DNA from: Hygrocybe punicea
Lineage: Eukaryota > Basidiomycota > Agaricomycetes > Agaricales > Hygrophoraceae
NCBI GenBank assembly: GCA_963556145.1
Contig: OY744463.1
Coordinates: 3,534,001-3,598,000, forward strand
Direction: 5' to 3'
Length of the DNA stretch: 64,000 nucleotides
How positions within the stretch are numbered: position 1 is the first letter of the stretch; each line of letters opens with the position of its first letter. Below the pieces are notes generated by a model that saw nothing but the letters and a program-made list of their open reading frames with translations, searched no databases and had not been told where the DNA came from. Shown here piece by piece: positions 1 through 12,055 of the stretch. A program made the position numbers and the translations under genes.

Positions 1-2058
1 CCGGACCCTGCACTGAGAGGGTCGGACAAGTCTTCGACGTCCGTGTCCTCTGCCTCAGTTGCAACTGAAGGGCTCGCCGATAGTGACGGAAACATAGGGG
101 TGGATAATGGATACATGGGTGTCGTCGGCACTTTTGCTAGAAGTGGTTCCACCAAGGCTTTCCATGGTCCTTGGAAAGGGTTTCCGTCTACATACAACGT
201 TTCAAGCGAACCGAGAATGCAGAGCCAGCTGGGGAGTGCGTGCATCTTGTTTCGCCGAACACTGAGACAGTGAAGTTTGTGGAGCTCACTGAGGGCATCC
301 GGAAGAGTGCTGATACCGGTGGAATCAGCAATAAAGACTCGAAGAGAGGACAAATCAGAGAGGAAAGCAGGAAGAACACGGAGTGGGTTCGATGCAATGT
401 TTAGCTCTTCAAGACTGGTACAGCTGGCGAGACAAGGGGGGAGTGCGCCCAAAAAGTTGGCGGAGATATCAAGCGCAAGGAGAGAGGTGCAGATATGTGG
501 AATTGTGTTTGTAAGGAACGACGGCATTGTATTCGGGGTGCTTGAAGATCCGACCAAGAGATGCGTTGTACCTTGATGAAAGAAATGGACTTCGTTCCGA
601 TTTCAAGACCAGTGTAAATAAAGAAACGCACCCGCATGAACCTGAAGTTGCACGATAGGTAGACCATCGCCTTGCACGATCAAACCACGACCTTCTTCTG
701 CGATCACAACAGCAGACGTGCGTTCTTCCTCCTTCTCCTCTTCCTCCTCTTCTTCATCGCCGTCTTCTGCAAGACCGTGATCTTCGTCAGTTTCTTCCTC
801 ACTCACTCCCACCTCGTCCCGCTCGTCAACGGTCTGCCAACCCATGTCGTAACTAGGCTTCTCGTGCAACTTGGGCACGCCATTTTCATGTATACTCCCA
901 TTACCAACCGAAGAAGAACGCGACCGAATACTACCCGAATACGACTCCGACCACCTTGTTTTGTCGATAGGGACTCTGAAATGTAGTCCGGCCGAGGATG
1001 ACGACAAGTTACTATCGCTCGCCAAGAGCTGGACAACGTCATCTGAAGTGATTCCGACACCTACGTTGACATCGTCTTCGCCAGAGGCGACATGCACATG
1101 ACCATAGTCGCCGGAAGCCAGGGCACTTCCAGAACTGGTATATGCCGAAGAGCGCGTGGAGGCAGACGACGAGCCTCCGGAGGAAAGCGCAGGAAGGGTC
1201 GAGGTCAGATGATGGTGCGGGGGCCGAAAAGGATAGGGATCAGGAAACTGAGAAGGATCTGGTAATGCCATAGATTTTGGAGGACGAGTAAAAGAGTGAG
1301 CGGGATCCGGGAGGAAAGAAGTTTCTCCCTCGGAAGCTGAACGAACGAGAGCTGAATGAGAGGACGACCGAGAGGGCCAATAATGAGACAGCGGGACGGG
1401 AGATTCTAAGACAGAAGGCGTGGATGGGTATTTTGGCTGATATTTTGCTTCGATAGGAGACCAAGAGGAATCATCGAGAGCAGGAATGGACGCGGAAGGA
1501 GTAGGAGCTCGAGGACGAACATGCATTGGGGGGGGACGAAGAGGACTGGAAGGTACGGGCGGACGAACTCGTAGATGTTCCAAAGAGCCAAGTTCTACAA
1601 CCAAGTAAGCATTGAAAAACGAAAGCAAGCAAGTAGAGGGAATGAGTTTGTGGTGGAAGTCGAAAAAGGGATGCCGCGCCCGCAATGGGAAAACACCAGC
1701 TTCCCTTGATCGCCAAATACAGCGCAAATATTATGAGGGGAATACTGTGAAAACCGTCGACAATATTTCAAGGCAATCAATCTCACCAAGGTCTTCGGTG
1801 TCTGAACCGATGATGTCAATCCAAGATATCCTAGGCTCGTTCAGCTGGATCAGATTGTGGTGTAGTGGCATGGGCGGAAGTGGTTTTTCGTGAGATGATG
1901 ATGACGGTGAAAGGGTCAATATCGACGGTGATGGTTGGAGAGGCCTAGAGGGGTAGGAGGACGGCAGCAGACGACGGTGATCAGGTTGTCTATTCCTGGT
2001 GAAACTGCGATCAGCTTTCGGTTGGTGGTTGAGCTCGTCTCGAGAGGCAGTCTCACAT
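1..2058 (-). CDS. Leucine-rich-repeat protein with Ser/Pro-rich N-terminus (3' end outside window)
   Basis: The minus-strand frame carries a long Ser/Pro-rich, low-complexity segment (roughly 1600 down to 632) with an acidic Glu run. An intron at 572-631 (donor GTGCGT) follows, and then an LRR block at 571 down to about 120. Repeats of the form LxxLxxLDISANxLxxLP, LEELNIASNPLRVLPAFL and LRVFIADSTGISTLPDAL are plain. After the LRRs comes an acidic Ser/Thr stretch that runs off the window. A further exon (about 2058-1760, containing PLPPMPLHHN) precedes an intron near 1600-1760 whose borders I could not fix, and the start codon is unresolved; an ATG exon near 2242 is possible. LRRs between disordered regions would suit a signalling scaffold such as Sog2/RAM or an adenylyl-cyclase-like protein, but the decisive C-terminal domain lies outside the window. 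Confidence 0.72.
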
Positions 2059-2310
2059 CTAAATTACTGGGTGATCACTGCGTAACGGGATCAGTCTGCG
2101 TGTTCGAAACAGTTCCAGACCAACGTGGACGTCGACCAAGCACAGAGAAATGTGCGAAAACAAAGTCACAAAAGAGCGAGCTTGACGCTGGGAGAACGCC
2201 GTCGAGGGTGAATATTCTTTCGGCGCTGACCCTGGACGCCATTATGTACATCCTTCCCGCAACGCTCATTAAAAATTAAACTCGTTACATATTTGCAAAA
2301 TCAACAACGT

Positions 2311-2622
2311 TTACCCCACTTGCGGCACGCTTGGTCGCTGGATCTCAGGCTCGAGCGAGCCCATCAGCTTTTCAGGAAGTCGTGTCTTCGCAGCTCTACC
2401 TCCATTTCCAAGTGCGCGCGTCAACATCTCATCCACCTCCCACTGCATGAGATCTCGAATCCCCTTTCGAGCTATCGCAAGCCGACAAGTGCCGTTGTAT
2501 TTGATGCGTGCTCCCATTGAGGCAGAGACTCGGATCGCACAACTCCCGAAACAAAAGTTCCTAGCAATTATAAAATAAAATAGTGCAATCATCTCGTACC
2601 TGTGTTCCGTAAAAGATGGCAT
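2311..2622 (-). CDS. Small uncharacterised protein (90 or 103 aa)
   Basis: I do not recognise the family. The frame starts MPSFTEHR at 2622 and ends at 2311 with PSVPQVG. Removing a possible 39-bp intron (2561-2599, GTACGA to GCTAG) gives 90 aa. Leaving it in also keeps the frame and gives 103 aa, with a hydrophobic insert that looks like intron translation. The body is basic, has several Cys near the N-terminus, and contains RLAIARKGIRDLMQWEVDEM, which looks like real helical protein rather than chance. It lies 100 bp downstream of the ELP4 stop on the same strand. No signal peptide or clear membrane segment is seen once spliced. Confidence 0.5.
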   Translation of the reverse strand: MPSFTEHRYEMIALFYFIIARNFCFGSCAIRVSASMGARIKYNGTCRLAIARKGIRDLMQWEVDEMLTRALGNGGRAAKTRLPEKLMGSLEPEIQRPSVPQVG

Positions 2623-2721
2623 GATGGATTGCCGTTCACACGTCTGACAGGGCAGATAGATCTGTGGTACTCCAACTTGAACATATAAGTAACTTGGCTT
2701 CGTAGAGACATCATGATAGTT

Positions 2722-4280
2722 TCAAAAATCATACAACTCTGGCCTCTCTGACTGGAAAGCGACCTTCTTCTTCGACCTCTTCGCCCTGGCTTTCTCCGCC
2801 GTCTTTTCCGCTGTAATGTCTCCATCATGATGAGCCGAACTCTCCACAGCTACCGGTGCTTCCAACTTCACCTCTACCGCAGGTAAGGCGCTCTTCGGCG
2901 GATGCGCTCGCCCCGGTACATCTATGCCCGCCTTGTGCGTCATACTCGCACCCAATGCAATTGCGGTGGTCGAAGGTGTGGTTCGTCTTTCCCCAACACC
3001 CCCATCCAGGTCAAGGTGCAACGTCTCGAAGACCATCCGTTTCCGCATACACTTGAACGCAAGATTGTTTTCCCCGCTACTTCCGGTGGATAAGGCCGAG
3101 GAAGAGAGCCCGCGCAACGTCGAGAACTTGTCGCTCGGCGGAAGGATTGTATGAGGGGCAGGCAATGTATGGATTTGTACGAAACCGTGATGTGCTGGGA
3201 AACGTTTGGACAAAGAAGGGTTAGCTGTCCAAACGACGAAAACAAAAATAAGTCCCTAATTAGTTGTGATTGTATCCACTCATGGGATGAGGTTTTACCA
3301 CTAAATGCCGACAAGGTGATGGCTGCGTCCGAGAGCCATCCGATTTTCTGTGTCCAGCCGGCTCCACCTCCACGGTCTGATGAAAGGTTCGGGGGCAGAG
3401 ATACACAAGCACATGCATGTGGATATTGGCGAAGGAGTCGCCGAAGGGAATGCAGGAAACGCAAGATTTCCTGAAAAGGCGAGCATCAGTGGAGCGCCCC
3501 CTCATAACGATCATCCTACGGCTGGACCTGAGCTCTGAGATCACCCCATTGCGGGGATCCAAACGAAGGAACACATATCCGCGTCGCCTTGGATGGGCAT
3601 GCGTTATTTGCTTCGTCGAATCCCAGAATCTGTTCAATCCGATGAATTGTCTTCACAGTCGAAAGCCCTTCGAACTCTGTGTTGACGTCCAAACAAATCA
3701 GTTGCCCTGAGTCAAGCGCTGCTTGGAGGACAGAGTCAGGTACTCGAGAAGTCAACTCAAAGGCTTGGCAGTAATCCTTGGCGAACCTGGTGGGTAACAG
3801 AATTCCATCACTGATCTGTGTCCTGTCGAACACTGTTATCAAACGCACATACATTGTTGGTGACTGTACTGTGGTCTGAAATTTCTTCATTTGCTCGTAT
3901 CGCCAAGCAATTTTGACTTTATCGTCGGTTAGACTTGTCTCGTCGTCCTCGTCTTCTGAGGCAGCTGATGCTACAGTTTCAGGCATCCACATGCAGTCAT
4001 TGACGAAAGCCGTTGCATTGTCGTGGATGACGCATAGATCTTGTCCGGAAGCCAGTCCTTGAGCGATGAAGTACTTTTGCAGAAGCTCTCCATACGCTGA
4101 ATGGTGGTCAGGGGCAAGAACCAGTAAAGAACACGATAAAGGTAGTCCTCCGCCAAGTATGTCGTCGAGAGAGGGGATGCCGGTCGATATGAGAGTAGTC
4201 AGCGGAGATGATGGGCATTGTCGAGTCCCAGGAGGTAGACTGCGTTGTTTGGAGATTGATTTTCGCCTGAAGGAGGACAT
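2722..4280 (-). CDS. ELP4: Elongator complex subunit 4 (PAXNEB family)
   Basis: Elp4 forms the RecA-like Elp456 ring of Elongator, which with Elp123 modifies wobble uridines of tRNAs. Three exons (4280-3528, 3470-3299, 3224-2722; introns of 57 and 74 bp) join in frame to give 475 aa. Family marks are the N-terminal STGIPSLDDILGGGLPL, the segment SAYGELLQKYFIAQGL, the basic helix RFLHSLRRLLRQYPHAC, and the C-terminal block with SSGENNLAFKCMRKRMVFE followed by ETLHLDLDGGVGERRT. The protein ends in KKKVAFQSERPELYDF. The first intron acceptor (CTTTTCAG) restores the conserved SLRRLLRQYPHA helix. The start MSSFRRKS has no ATG upstream in frame. The gene is divergent from IMP1 with only 57 bp between the start codons. 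Length and motifs match the family; I am confident. Confidence 0.93.
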
Positions 4281-4337
4281 GTGAATGAACAGTGAAGTAA
4301 ATGAAACCAAAATGCAAGTTCAAGTTCTTGATGTGGA
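4281..4337. promoter_or_regulatory. 57-bp shared region between divergent ELP4 and IMP1 start codons
   Basis: The ATGs of ELP4 (minus, 4280) and IMP1 (plus, 4338) face away from each other across 57 bp. The promoter of each gene must therefore lie here or inside the neighbouring coding sequence. I see no TATA box or strong motif. Confidence 0.5.
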
Positions 4338-5004
4338 ATGTCAGTCAAAGAAATTCTGTCCTATATTTTGTCCTCCAGAGCGGGACGGTGTGCGTGGAAC
4401 ACGACCATAGAATTCAAGTCCAAAACATGGTCGCAACGCGGAAAGCAAGTCGGCTGGAGGTCATTGCAGGTCTTGGGGTCAATCACACCGCGCTTCCTCA
4501 CTTTTCTAACTTTTCTTCAGCTCGTCAACCTTGCTTGCGCTGTTCACCTGTTCACTGAATATGTTGGAAACATTTCTCCTGTCTGTCGTTTCCCTTACAT
4601 GAATGTGGTCCTTCCTGATCTTACCTCAGATGTCAGGCCCATCCATGCTGCCAACGCTGGCTAACTCTGGGGAAGTTGTGATAGAAAACATTATAACTCA
4701 CCGACTTTTCCCTAATAACCTCTCCCGCGGTGACCTGATTACACTCAGGTCGCCGTTGGATGCATCTCGTATCATTTGCAAACGCATCATCGGTCTTCCG
4801 GGGGACGTAATCTGTATCGACCCGACGGGTGTGCTGGTCCCCTCTACGGAGTATGCTGTAGTGCCGAAAGGACATGTCTGGATCGTTGGTGACAACGCAG
4901 CTCATTCAAGGGACTCGCGGGAATATGGCCCTGTCCCAATGGCTTTGGTAAGGGGCAAGTTGTTTGCAAGGGTGAGTGGGGATACCGTGAAATCACCTCA
5001 ATGA
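4338..5004 (+). CDS. IMP1: Mitochondrial inner membrane protease subunit 1 (S26 signal-peptidase family)
   Basis: IMP peptidase removes sorting signals from proteins delivered to the intermembrane space. The proposed exons 4338-4469, 4521-4580 and 4630-5004 join in frame to 188 aa. The second intron (4581-4629) is well supported because it creates the catalytic box MSGPSMLPTL with the nucleophile Ser. The Lys of the dyad sits in ICKRIIGLPGD, followed by VWIVGDNAAHSRDSREYGPV, the third conserved S26 box. A hydrophobic stretch LVNLACAVHLFTEYVG just before the Ser box is the membrane anchor. The first exon boundary (donor after 4469) is less certain. The gene is convergent with TTC1, with 240 bp between the stops. 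Confidence 0.9.
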
Positions 5005-5244
5005 TGTTGAAGCTCGTCTTTCAGATTTGGCCCCCGAGAGACTTTACCGTCTTTCGTAACCCCACAACTTTCATCGACTAACCCCTCCAACAACTTCCCC
5101 GATCGCTTACTTCCCGAGGACCTAAGGACATAATCCGCAATCATCACGACACTTCAAGCTTCAAGGCCAGTCATTCGTCGACTAGATGATTATTCATTAT
5201 CATGTATACAAGTAGTAATGCGAAGACTGAACAGGATTAATTGG

Positions 5245-6313
5245 CTACTGTTCAAACTTCATAGAGTATCCACCCTGGCCATTGGGCTCGAACTTGAAGT
5301 TGTCTGTTGACAAGCCAAAGTTACCTAAAGAACGCGCGGTATAATGCCATGAATGTCAACAATTCCCCTCTCCCAAGAGAAAGCCTATCATTGCGCACCA
5401 AGAATACTGTTGCCCAGACCCTTGAGTTTATCCATCATTTCGGCTGTTTCTCGCTTCTGGGCCGCTTCAACGCGAGGTTTAAGATGCTGAAGTGACCGCT
5501 GTATCCCCCCGATTTCAGGAGAAGAGGGAGGCAGGATCTTGAGAAGAGTCGTGTAATCTGGTCATTGACGTACCATTAGATCAGTTGACAAGACGGATAC
5601 GAAATTCAAACCTTCTTGCGCAGTGGTCAGTGAGGACCACGAGTTAATGCTTTCATTTGATGTTGCGCGTCGTTGTATCGCCTTGATATATTGAGGGTCA
5701 TCCTTCAATGCTAGTAGGATAAATTAGAGGCAATCCTATGATGCGAACGGCATGAACTAACCTTGTGTACAAGCATTTACCGCCGCTTTGTGGTCATTCT
5801 ATGATCAGAGGTGAGTCGGAGCCCGGGAAAGATAGCGAATAACTCGCCAGTTTAACATAACATGCTCCAATGTTAGCATTCAACACAGCTCGAGCTTTGG
5901 CACACGCTAAATCTAGCTCGGTCGGCGCGCTTGCGAAATGTTCGACCAGGTCTGCCTCTGTATTGTCCCTTCTGTGTGATACGTTTTCTGCAGCAGGAGC
6001 TTCGTCATCCTCTGCCTTTGGCACATCAGTTTCTTTCCTATTTCCGTCATCGATCTCCTGTTTATTCTTCGGTAGATGTCCTAGGGCAGCGTGATACGCG
6101 GTCAGAGCTTCATTCCATCGCCGGGTGCGAAAATGCTCATTTCCTTCCAATTTGAGTTGTTCAGCATGGTGAAGACGTTCCTTCTTCCAAATCAGATCGT
6201 ATATGTAACTGGGAAAGTGCTCATGTCCTTACCTTGGTGTCTGCAACTCCCTCGATGTCTTGTTCGATTGAAACACCTGGTTTTGAGATTGGAGGTGACT
6301 GTGGTTCTGCCAT
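5245..6313 (-). CDS. TTC1-type tetratricopeptide-repeat protein
   Basis: TPR co-chaperones of the TTC1 type bind Hsp70/Hsp90 C-termini. Six exons (6313-6233, 6183-5848, 5798-5762, 5710-5612, 5557-5399, 5324-5245) give 263 aa with the frame closed. It starts MAEPQSPPISKPG. TPR signatures are LKLEGNEHFRTRRWNEALTA, VLNANIGACYVKL and DDPQYIKAIQRRA. The C-terminus AEMMDKLKGLGNSILGNFGL, then DNFKFEPNGQGGYSM, is the typical tail of this family. The third exon is joined to the second by an intron that starts with GC, not GT (5799-5847, GCGAGT...ATAG); no in-frame GT alternative was found there. The acidic linker between TPR1 and TPR2 is long. The gene is convergent with IMP1. Confidence 0.88.
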
Positions 6314-6989
6314 CGGATATTGCCGCGAATTGTTTACGACTTACCAGTCCTGCCACGCACGACAGAGACAGTTCTGGAACTTGGAAGTGACCTTATCTTC
6401 AAACTCAGTCGCCAAAGCAAGCAGGCGTCCATTATTGATGGCAGAGAAGTAAATCTTTATTACTCAACGGAACGCAAAGGTGTTTCTGATGTGTACTGAC
6501 TGTCTAGGGCTCGCTGCAAACTTGTTTGAGAACCTTGTGTGGGAGAAAGATCCACCATTCTCCCCTGATTATAGTTTTGCATCCCACACGGTGTGATCGA
6601 TCACCGTATTTCGAAAGGATCGCCCCGGATGTCTTTAAAGTTTGGACGCCACGATAGAGCCTGGATGGAGTCCAGACCAGTGTGCTGTATAGACTTGAAA
6701 ACATACCAATGGAAGACAAATTACATCTACTGCTCAATGTACATCCGTCTTGCAATCCAAAAAATTGGTTCAAGTAAGTTTACTCAGGGGATGGTGTTTT
6801 TACCGAACACCCGGCTATAGGATAGCTCAAGATGATGGAATTCATATTATGAGGCCAACACGGTCGTTTCTCAGCGCCGTGTGTTTCTGTTCCTGGTCTT
6901 TCAATTGCCAGTTGCTGATATAAACCCGATAGGAACTCCACCCAACAATCTTCCACGAATCTCATCGGAAACGTGAAAAGTTGAACAAC
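6314..6989. other. Intergenic region between divergent TTC1 and TULIP-like genes
   Basis: No gene is supported in this 676-bp stretch. On the minus strand at about 6345-6460 a short open stretch reads like protein (contains LLALATEFEDKVTSKFQN) but is closed by a stop on both sides and has no partner exon. It may be 5' UTR of TTC1 or a gene relic. The rest is presumably promoter for both genes. Confidence 0.4.
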
Positions 6990-8493
6990 ATGACCCAAGA
7001 TTACGACGCAGTCTTTGGAGCTGACCAGACCACTATCAACAATTTGATCGTAGCAGTCTTCAATGCTCTCAAGCCTTCGGGGTTGTTCAAAATATCGGTT
7101 CCCGTCAATCAAGTGGACATAACCACCGCGATCATCGACATCAACAAACCCTTCCAAGTCACTCTGTCGGTCAGCAGAACCCAAAGCACTTTTTGCGATT
7201 TCCGATGCTGCAAACTGCTCATTATGCTCCTTTTCCGACACTTACAGGCCCCGCCCCACCTTGTCACTCAACTCAAGTCTGCCATAGATTCTCATTCAGT
7301 ACCAGAGGCGGCCGCAAAGCGCCTCCTTGCCGCAGCTGTGCCTGTATCGCTCACTATCACTGCTCCCTCCGTCGATGTCACTCTCAACTATGCCTCTGGG
7401 GCCTCTCCAACGACACTCCCGGATTGCTCTCTTTCCCTGGGTGCTCTAGTGGCTACTCATGGATCTGATAGCACTCTGAGTGTCCAAATTTCATCAGGGT
7501 TGGTCAATACCAGGAACCCCGTCATGGACGAAATCCTTAACAAATCCATTATTCCTTTCGCGATAGATGTGTTGAACGCGGTGAAAATTTTTATGAATTC
7601 CTCTTTATTTATATTGATTCAACATTGGTTAGAACGTTTTTAGCCCGATTCGTGTGCCCCCCCTCACTGCGCAGAAGGTGACAATTAGTTTGCCAGGTGC
7701 CCTTTTTTCATCCGTTACACCAAGTTCTCTCACCTTACCTACCACAGTTCCCAGGATTCAACAACCTTTTCTCCTCGGCTTCACAGCCCTTGGAACAAAT
7801 CAGCCAGATGTTTTTCCTGTTTTCAATGCCTGGCCGAGGGGCAAAGTCTTCATCGCTGTTGACGCACCCCTGATTTTAGCGGCGGCGAACGCAGTCCTAC
7901 CCCTGACTAAGGGAGACACCTTCAAGTGGTCCAGTTTCACTGGCAGCTACGGTGTGTCTGTGGGGCCTGTCAATGCAGTCCACGTCAAGCCCGATGCGAG
8001 CATTGTAAGTTTCAATATGTATCTCCACGTTCTGTGTCTGATGATCTTGACCCTACAGGAAGCCACTTTGCAGGCTAGGGTGGACTTCAACATCACATTC
8101 CATACTCCCGATCCGTTCCCCAACTTCTCTTGGTCTCCCTCAGCGAAAGCCATCATTACGGCGGACGCCTCAGTGAAAATATCTGACGATGAGCTTGAGG
8201 TCACCTACCACTCATTCAACCCCCCCTCATTTGACTTTGACTGGGGATCTCTTGACTGGGTCGACTGGCTGCTCAACCCGTTATTGGATGGCCTGTCGGA
8301 CGCACTCGGGGACATTGTCGTCCCCGTCATCAATGGTATCCTGCGAGGGCACACGTTCAATGTCCTAACCATCCCAGCGATCCCTGTGAAGGGCTATAAG
8401 ATCAAATTGGACAACGTGCAGACCACGTTTGCCCAAGTGAACAATAAATCATTGTTGATTGCTGCAGGGGTACCATCAATCGGACCTGTTTAA
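6990..8493 (+). CDS. Uncharacterised protein with possible TULIP/BPI-like fold
   Basis: Four exons (6990-7169, 7248-7580, 7633-8004, 8059-8493; introns of 78, 52 and 54 bp) close in frame to 439 aa starting MTQDYDAVFGADQTTINNL. I do not recognise a named family. The chain is rich in alternating hydrophobic beta-type segments. Its C-terminus reads VVPVINGILRGHTFNVLTIP, then a KIKLDN segment and SLLIAAGV. This hydrophobic helix, IPAIP loop and final strand pattern resembles the end of BPI/LBP (TULIP) lipid-binding domains. A WGSLDWVDWLLNPLLDGL segment precedes it. There is no classical signal peptide at the N-terminus. A lipid-transfer role is inference only. The gene reads toward LYS1, 176 bp ahead. 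Confidence 0.75.
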
Positions 8494-8610
8494 GGACCAA
8501 GGATGTGGGAGCCTGACTGATAATTTGTGGTCAATGTGAATGCCCACGGCCATTCCCATCCAGTTTTTTTACATGTAAACTAAATTTCGGGTAATTATAT
8601 GTCGTTGGCT

Positions 8611-8640
8611 TGGACACGTGATATTTGAGAGTCACATGAT
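8611..8640. promoter_or_regulatory. Paired CACGTG / TCACATGA motifs upstream of LYS1
   Basis: CACGTG lies at 8615-8620 and TCACATGA at 8632-8639, 31-55 bp before the LYS1 ATG. These are bHLH-type (Cbf1/Pho4-like) sites by sequence. The same motif recurs in other promoters of this window. Confidence 0.45.
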
Positions 8641-8669
8641 TTGAGAAAATTTTCTACTTCAAAGTGGTC

Positions 8670-9954
<1,285 letters not shown>

Positions 9955-10431
9955 CAGAGAATGACCGGCTATCATGAAACTGGCGCTAAATATTATGGGG
10001 AAATCTCATCATGCGTGAACGTAAGGCCTTACGAGAAATCATGAACGAGATATTTGATGGTGACGTGGTCGCCAAGGCAGCCTTCAAGTTCGAGTTACAG
10101 CTGAGTGCGACATAGTCTAGTACTCGACGTGACCGTTGGTGCCATTCAGATGAGCACACTGCCCATTGTCAAGGATATCGATGGCGATGGCAACCTCCAA
10201 GCCTGACAGAGAGGGTCCGACCGGGCGACACCGGTTCGGGGAGTGCATACGTGTCGGTACTTGTAAGCGTTCAAATCCCTTCCCTTCTCCTTCAGACCAG
10301 CGGTTGATCGCTTCATCTCACGAGTTTTCTTTTCTTTTTCTTTTCTTTTTTTCTGTCTGGTGCCGGTCACCTTGGCCAGAAGTCTTCCCGTCTTCCTCGA
10401 TACCTTTGCCGCAACCTGACCCCTCTTTGCC
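9955..10431. other. Intergenic region with pyrimidine-rich promoter tract
   Basis: This holds the 3' flank of LYS1 and the promoter of the next gene. A CT/T tract (about 10323-10351, TTTTCTTTTTC-type) sits about 80-110 bp before the ATG at 10432. Pyrimidine tracts like this are common upstream of fungal start codons. No gene is seen. Confidence 0.45.
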
Positions 10432-11701
10432 ATGTCCTACCTCAAATCTCCAATCCCAAAAATCTCCATCTCTCCTCCGCCCCGGGAGGATCCTCCTGTA
10501 GAGCCCTATTCCCCCTTTTCTTCCACATATTTCAAATCGCCCAGCAGCGAGAGCAACTTCAGGCCTCACCATCTGACTCCCCCTCCCGCTCTGACAACAT
10601 TTGGCCGCAGTCTCTCCCCGCTTCGCCCTGCGCAAGATGCCCCACCTGCCATGGGATTGGAGCGTGAACGATTCGAAGCCTTACTTCAGATTTCGCGGGA
10701 GAGAAACGGCTCACTGGGCTCCAAGAAAGCACAGGATCTCCGAAAGGAAATCGCCCTCAAGGCTCACAAGTACAAGCAGGGTATGTGAGGTTCAGTATTT
10801 GGCATCAGCTTGTATTAATCTGTACACAGTCGAACGTCGTGCTCTCTTCCTCTCCAAGGTGCTTGCCCCTCCCTCCCCCACTGCCACCGACACCCCGAAG
10901 ACACCGCCCGACTCTCCCGCCATTTTCCATTTCACCTTACCATCTCCCGGGATGGAATCCCCACTCAGCCTTTTCGAGTCCTTGGGGAGCGGTGATTCGG
11001 TTACTAGTGCCTACATTTTTGCTAGTGAACCTTGGGTTGAGCAAGTTGACTTCCGTCTAACCGAAGATCAATTGAACTCGAAGGAGACGGCCAGGAAGCC
11101 TCACAACCCCAAGCCTGGGAAGCTTCTTGTTCCTTCTCTTGACGAGATAGCGGCACGTCTGGATCGTTACAGGCCACCGTCCCCACCTACATTGGTTGTC
11201 GAGGAGGAACATCGTCAATCCACGCGACTCCCCGCTTTTCTACGCACTCCAAATCAGCAGCCAGTCTCCCGTGTGACCGCTCCCGCCGTCAGGTCGAGAC
11301 CCAACCTTTCCATTGGAATAGACAGCCTACCGATGCCCCTACGAGACGTCTCTCCCGTACGGAGTCCGCCTTCCCATTGCCCCCCTCCCGAGTCGCCTCG
11401 TTCTCCTGTGACGCCCAAGCTCCAGATCACAACTCTCGTTGTTCCCCGCACTGCTACGATGTCACCGACGTACATTAACGAGTCCAATCTACTGGCATTG
11501 AATGCCTCCCGTGAACGGACATCAAAAGACATGCTTTCAACACTCAAACGACGAACTCTCCCGTCCCATTGCGACCTTGCGGAGGACGAGGAAGGCGCAG
11601 AAGATCGCAAGTCTAGGAGACACAGCTCCCCTGCAGATCTTCCGCAACTCAGACGCACTGGGTTTGAGCACCCCGTGCTTTCTATGCCGGGCGGTTTTTG
11701 A
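10432..11701 (+). CDS. Uncharacterised Ser/Pro-rich protein
   Basis: Two exons (10432-10780, 10830-11701; 49-bp intron with GTATGT donor) give 406 aa. It starts MSYLKSPIPKISISPPP. The region spanning the splice site (FEALLQISRERN through SKKAQDLRKEIALKAHKYKQ and on to VERRALFLSKV) is charged and probably helical. The rest is disordered, with many Ser-Pro sites (SPVRSPP, ESPRSPVTPK) that would be typical kinase targets. No catalytic motif is seen. The conserved-looking helix makes a real gene likely, but I cannot assign a function. Confidence 0.8.
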
Positions 11702-12055
11702 CACGATTTGGAACAGAGGACATGGGACATTTAACCTTCTCAGGAGGCAAAGGACTTGGACATGTTATGAACCAGTAAAGTGTATCAAAGTGGACTATTT
11801 CCATTTAGGACTGTCTTGGGCTGGTTCCGTGACAGCAATTTCTCTTTACATGACGTTTGTGAAAGTGGATTACTTGGCCGTTTCTCTTCTTTTCCACTTT
11901 CCATTTCCCTGTTTGAATTCAAACACTGTAGACAAACTCTCATGTCCTGATTCCCCACAAAATAACATGCGAGACGTGTGCAACATTAGTTTGAAAACAT
12001 GTTTTCATAAAGCAGCGCTGCCTCGCGAACACGGCGAGTTGTTGAAAGGAGAGCT
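11702..12055. other. Intergenic region between convergent genes
   Basis: This is the 3' flank of the Ser/Pro-rich gene and of the Ies1-like copy A, which converge here. No gene or distinct repeat is seen. Confidence 0.4.
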
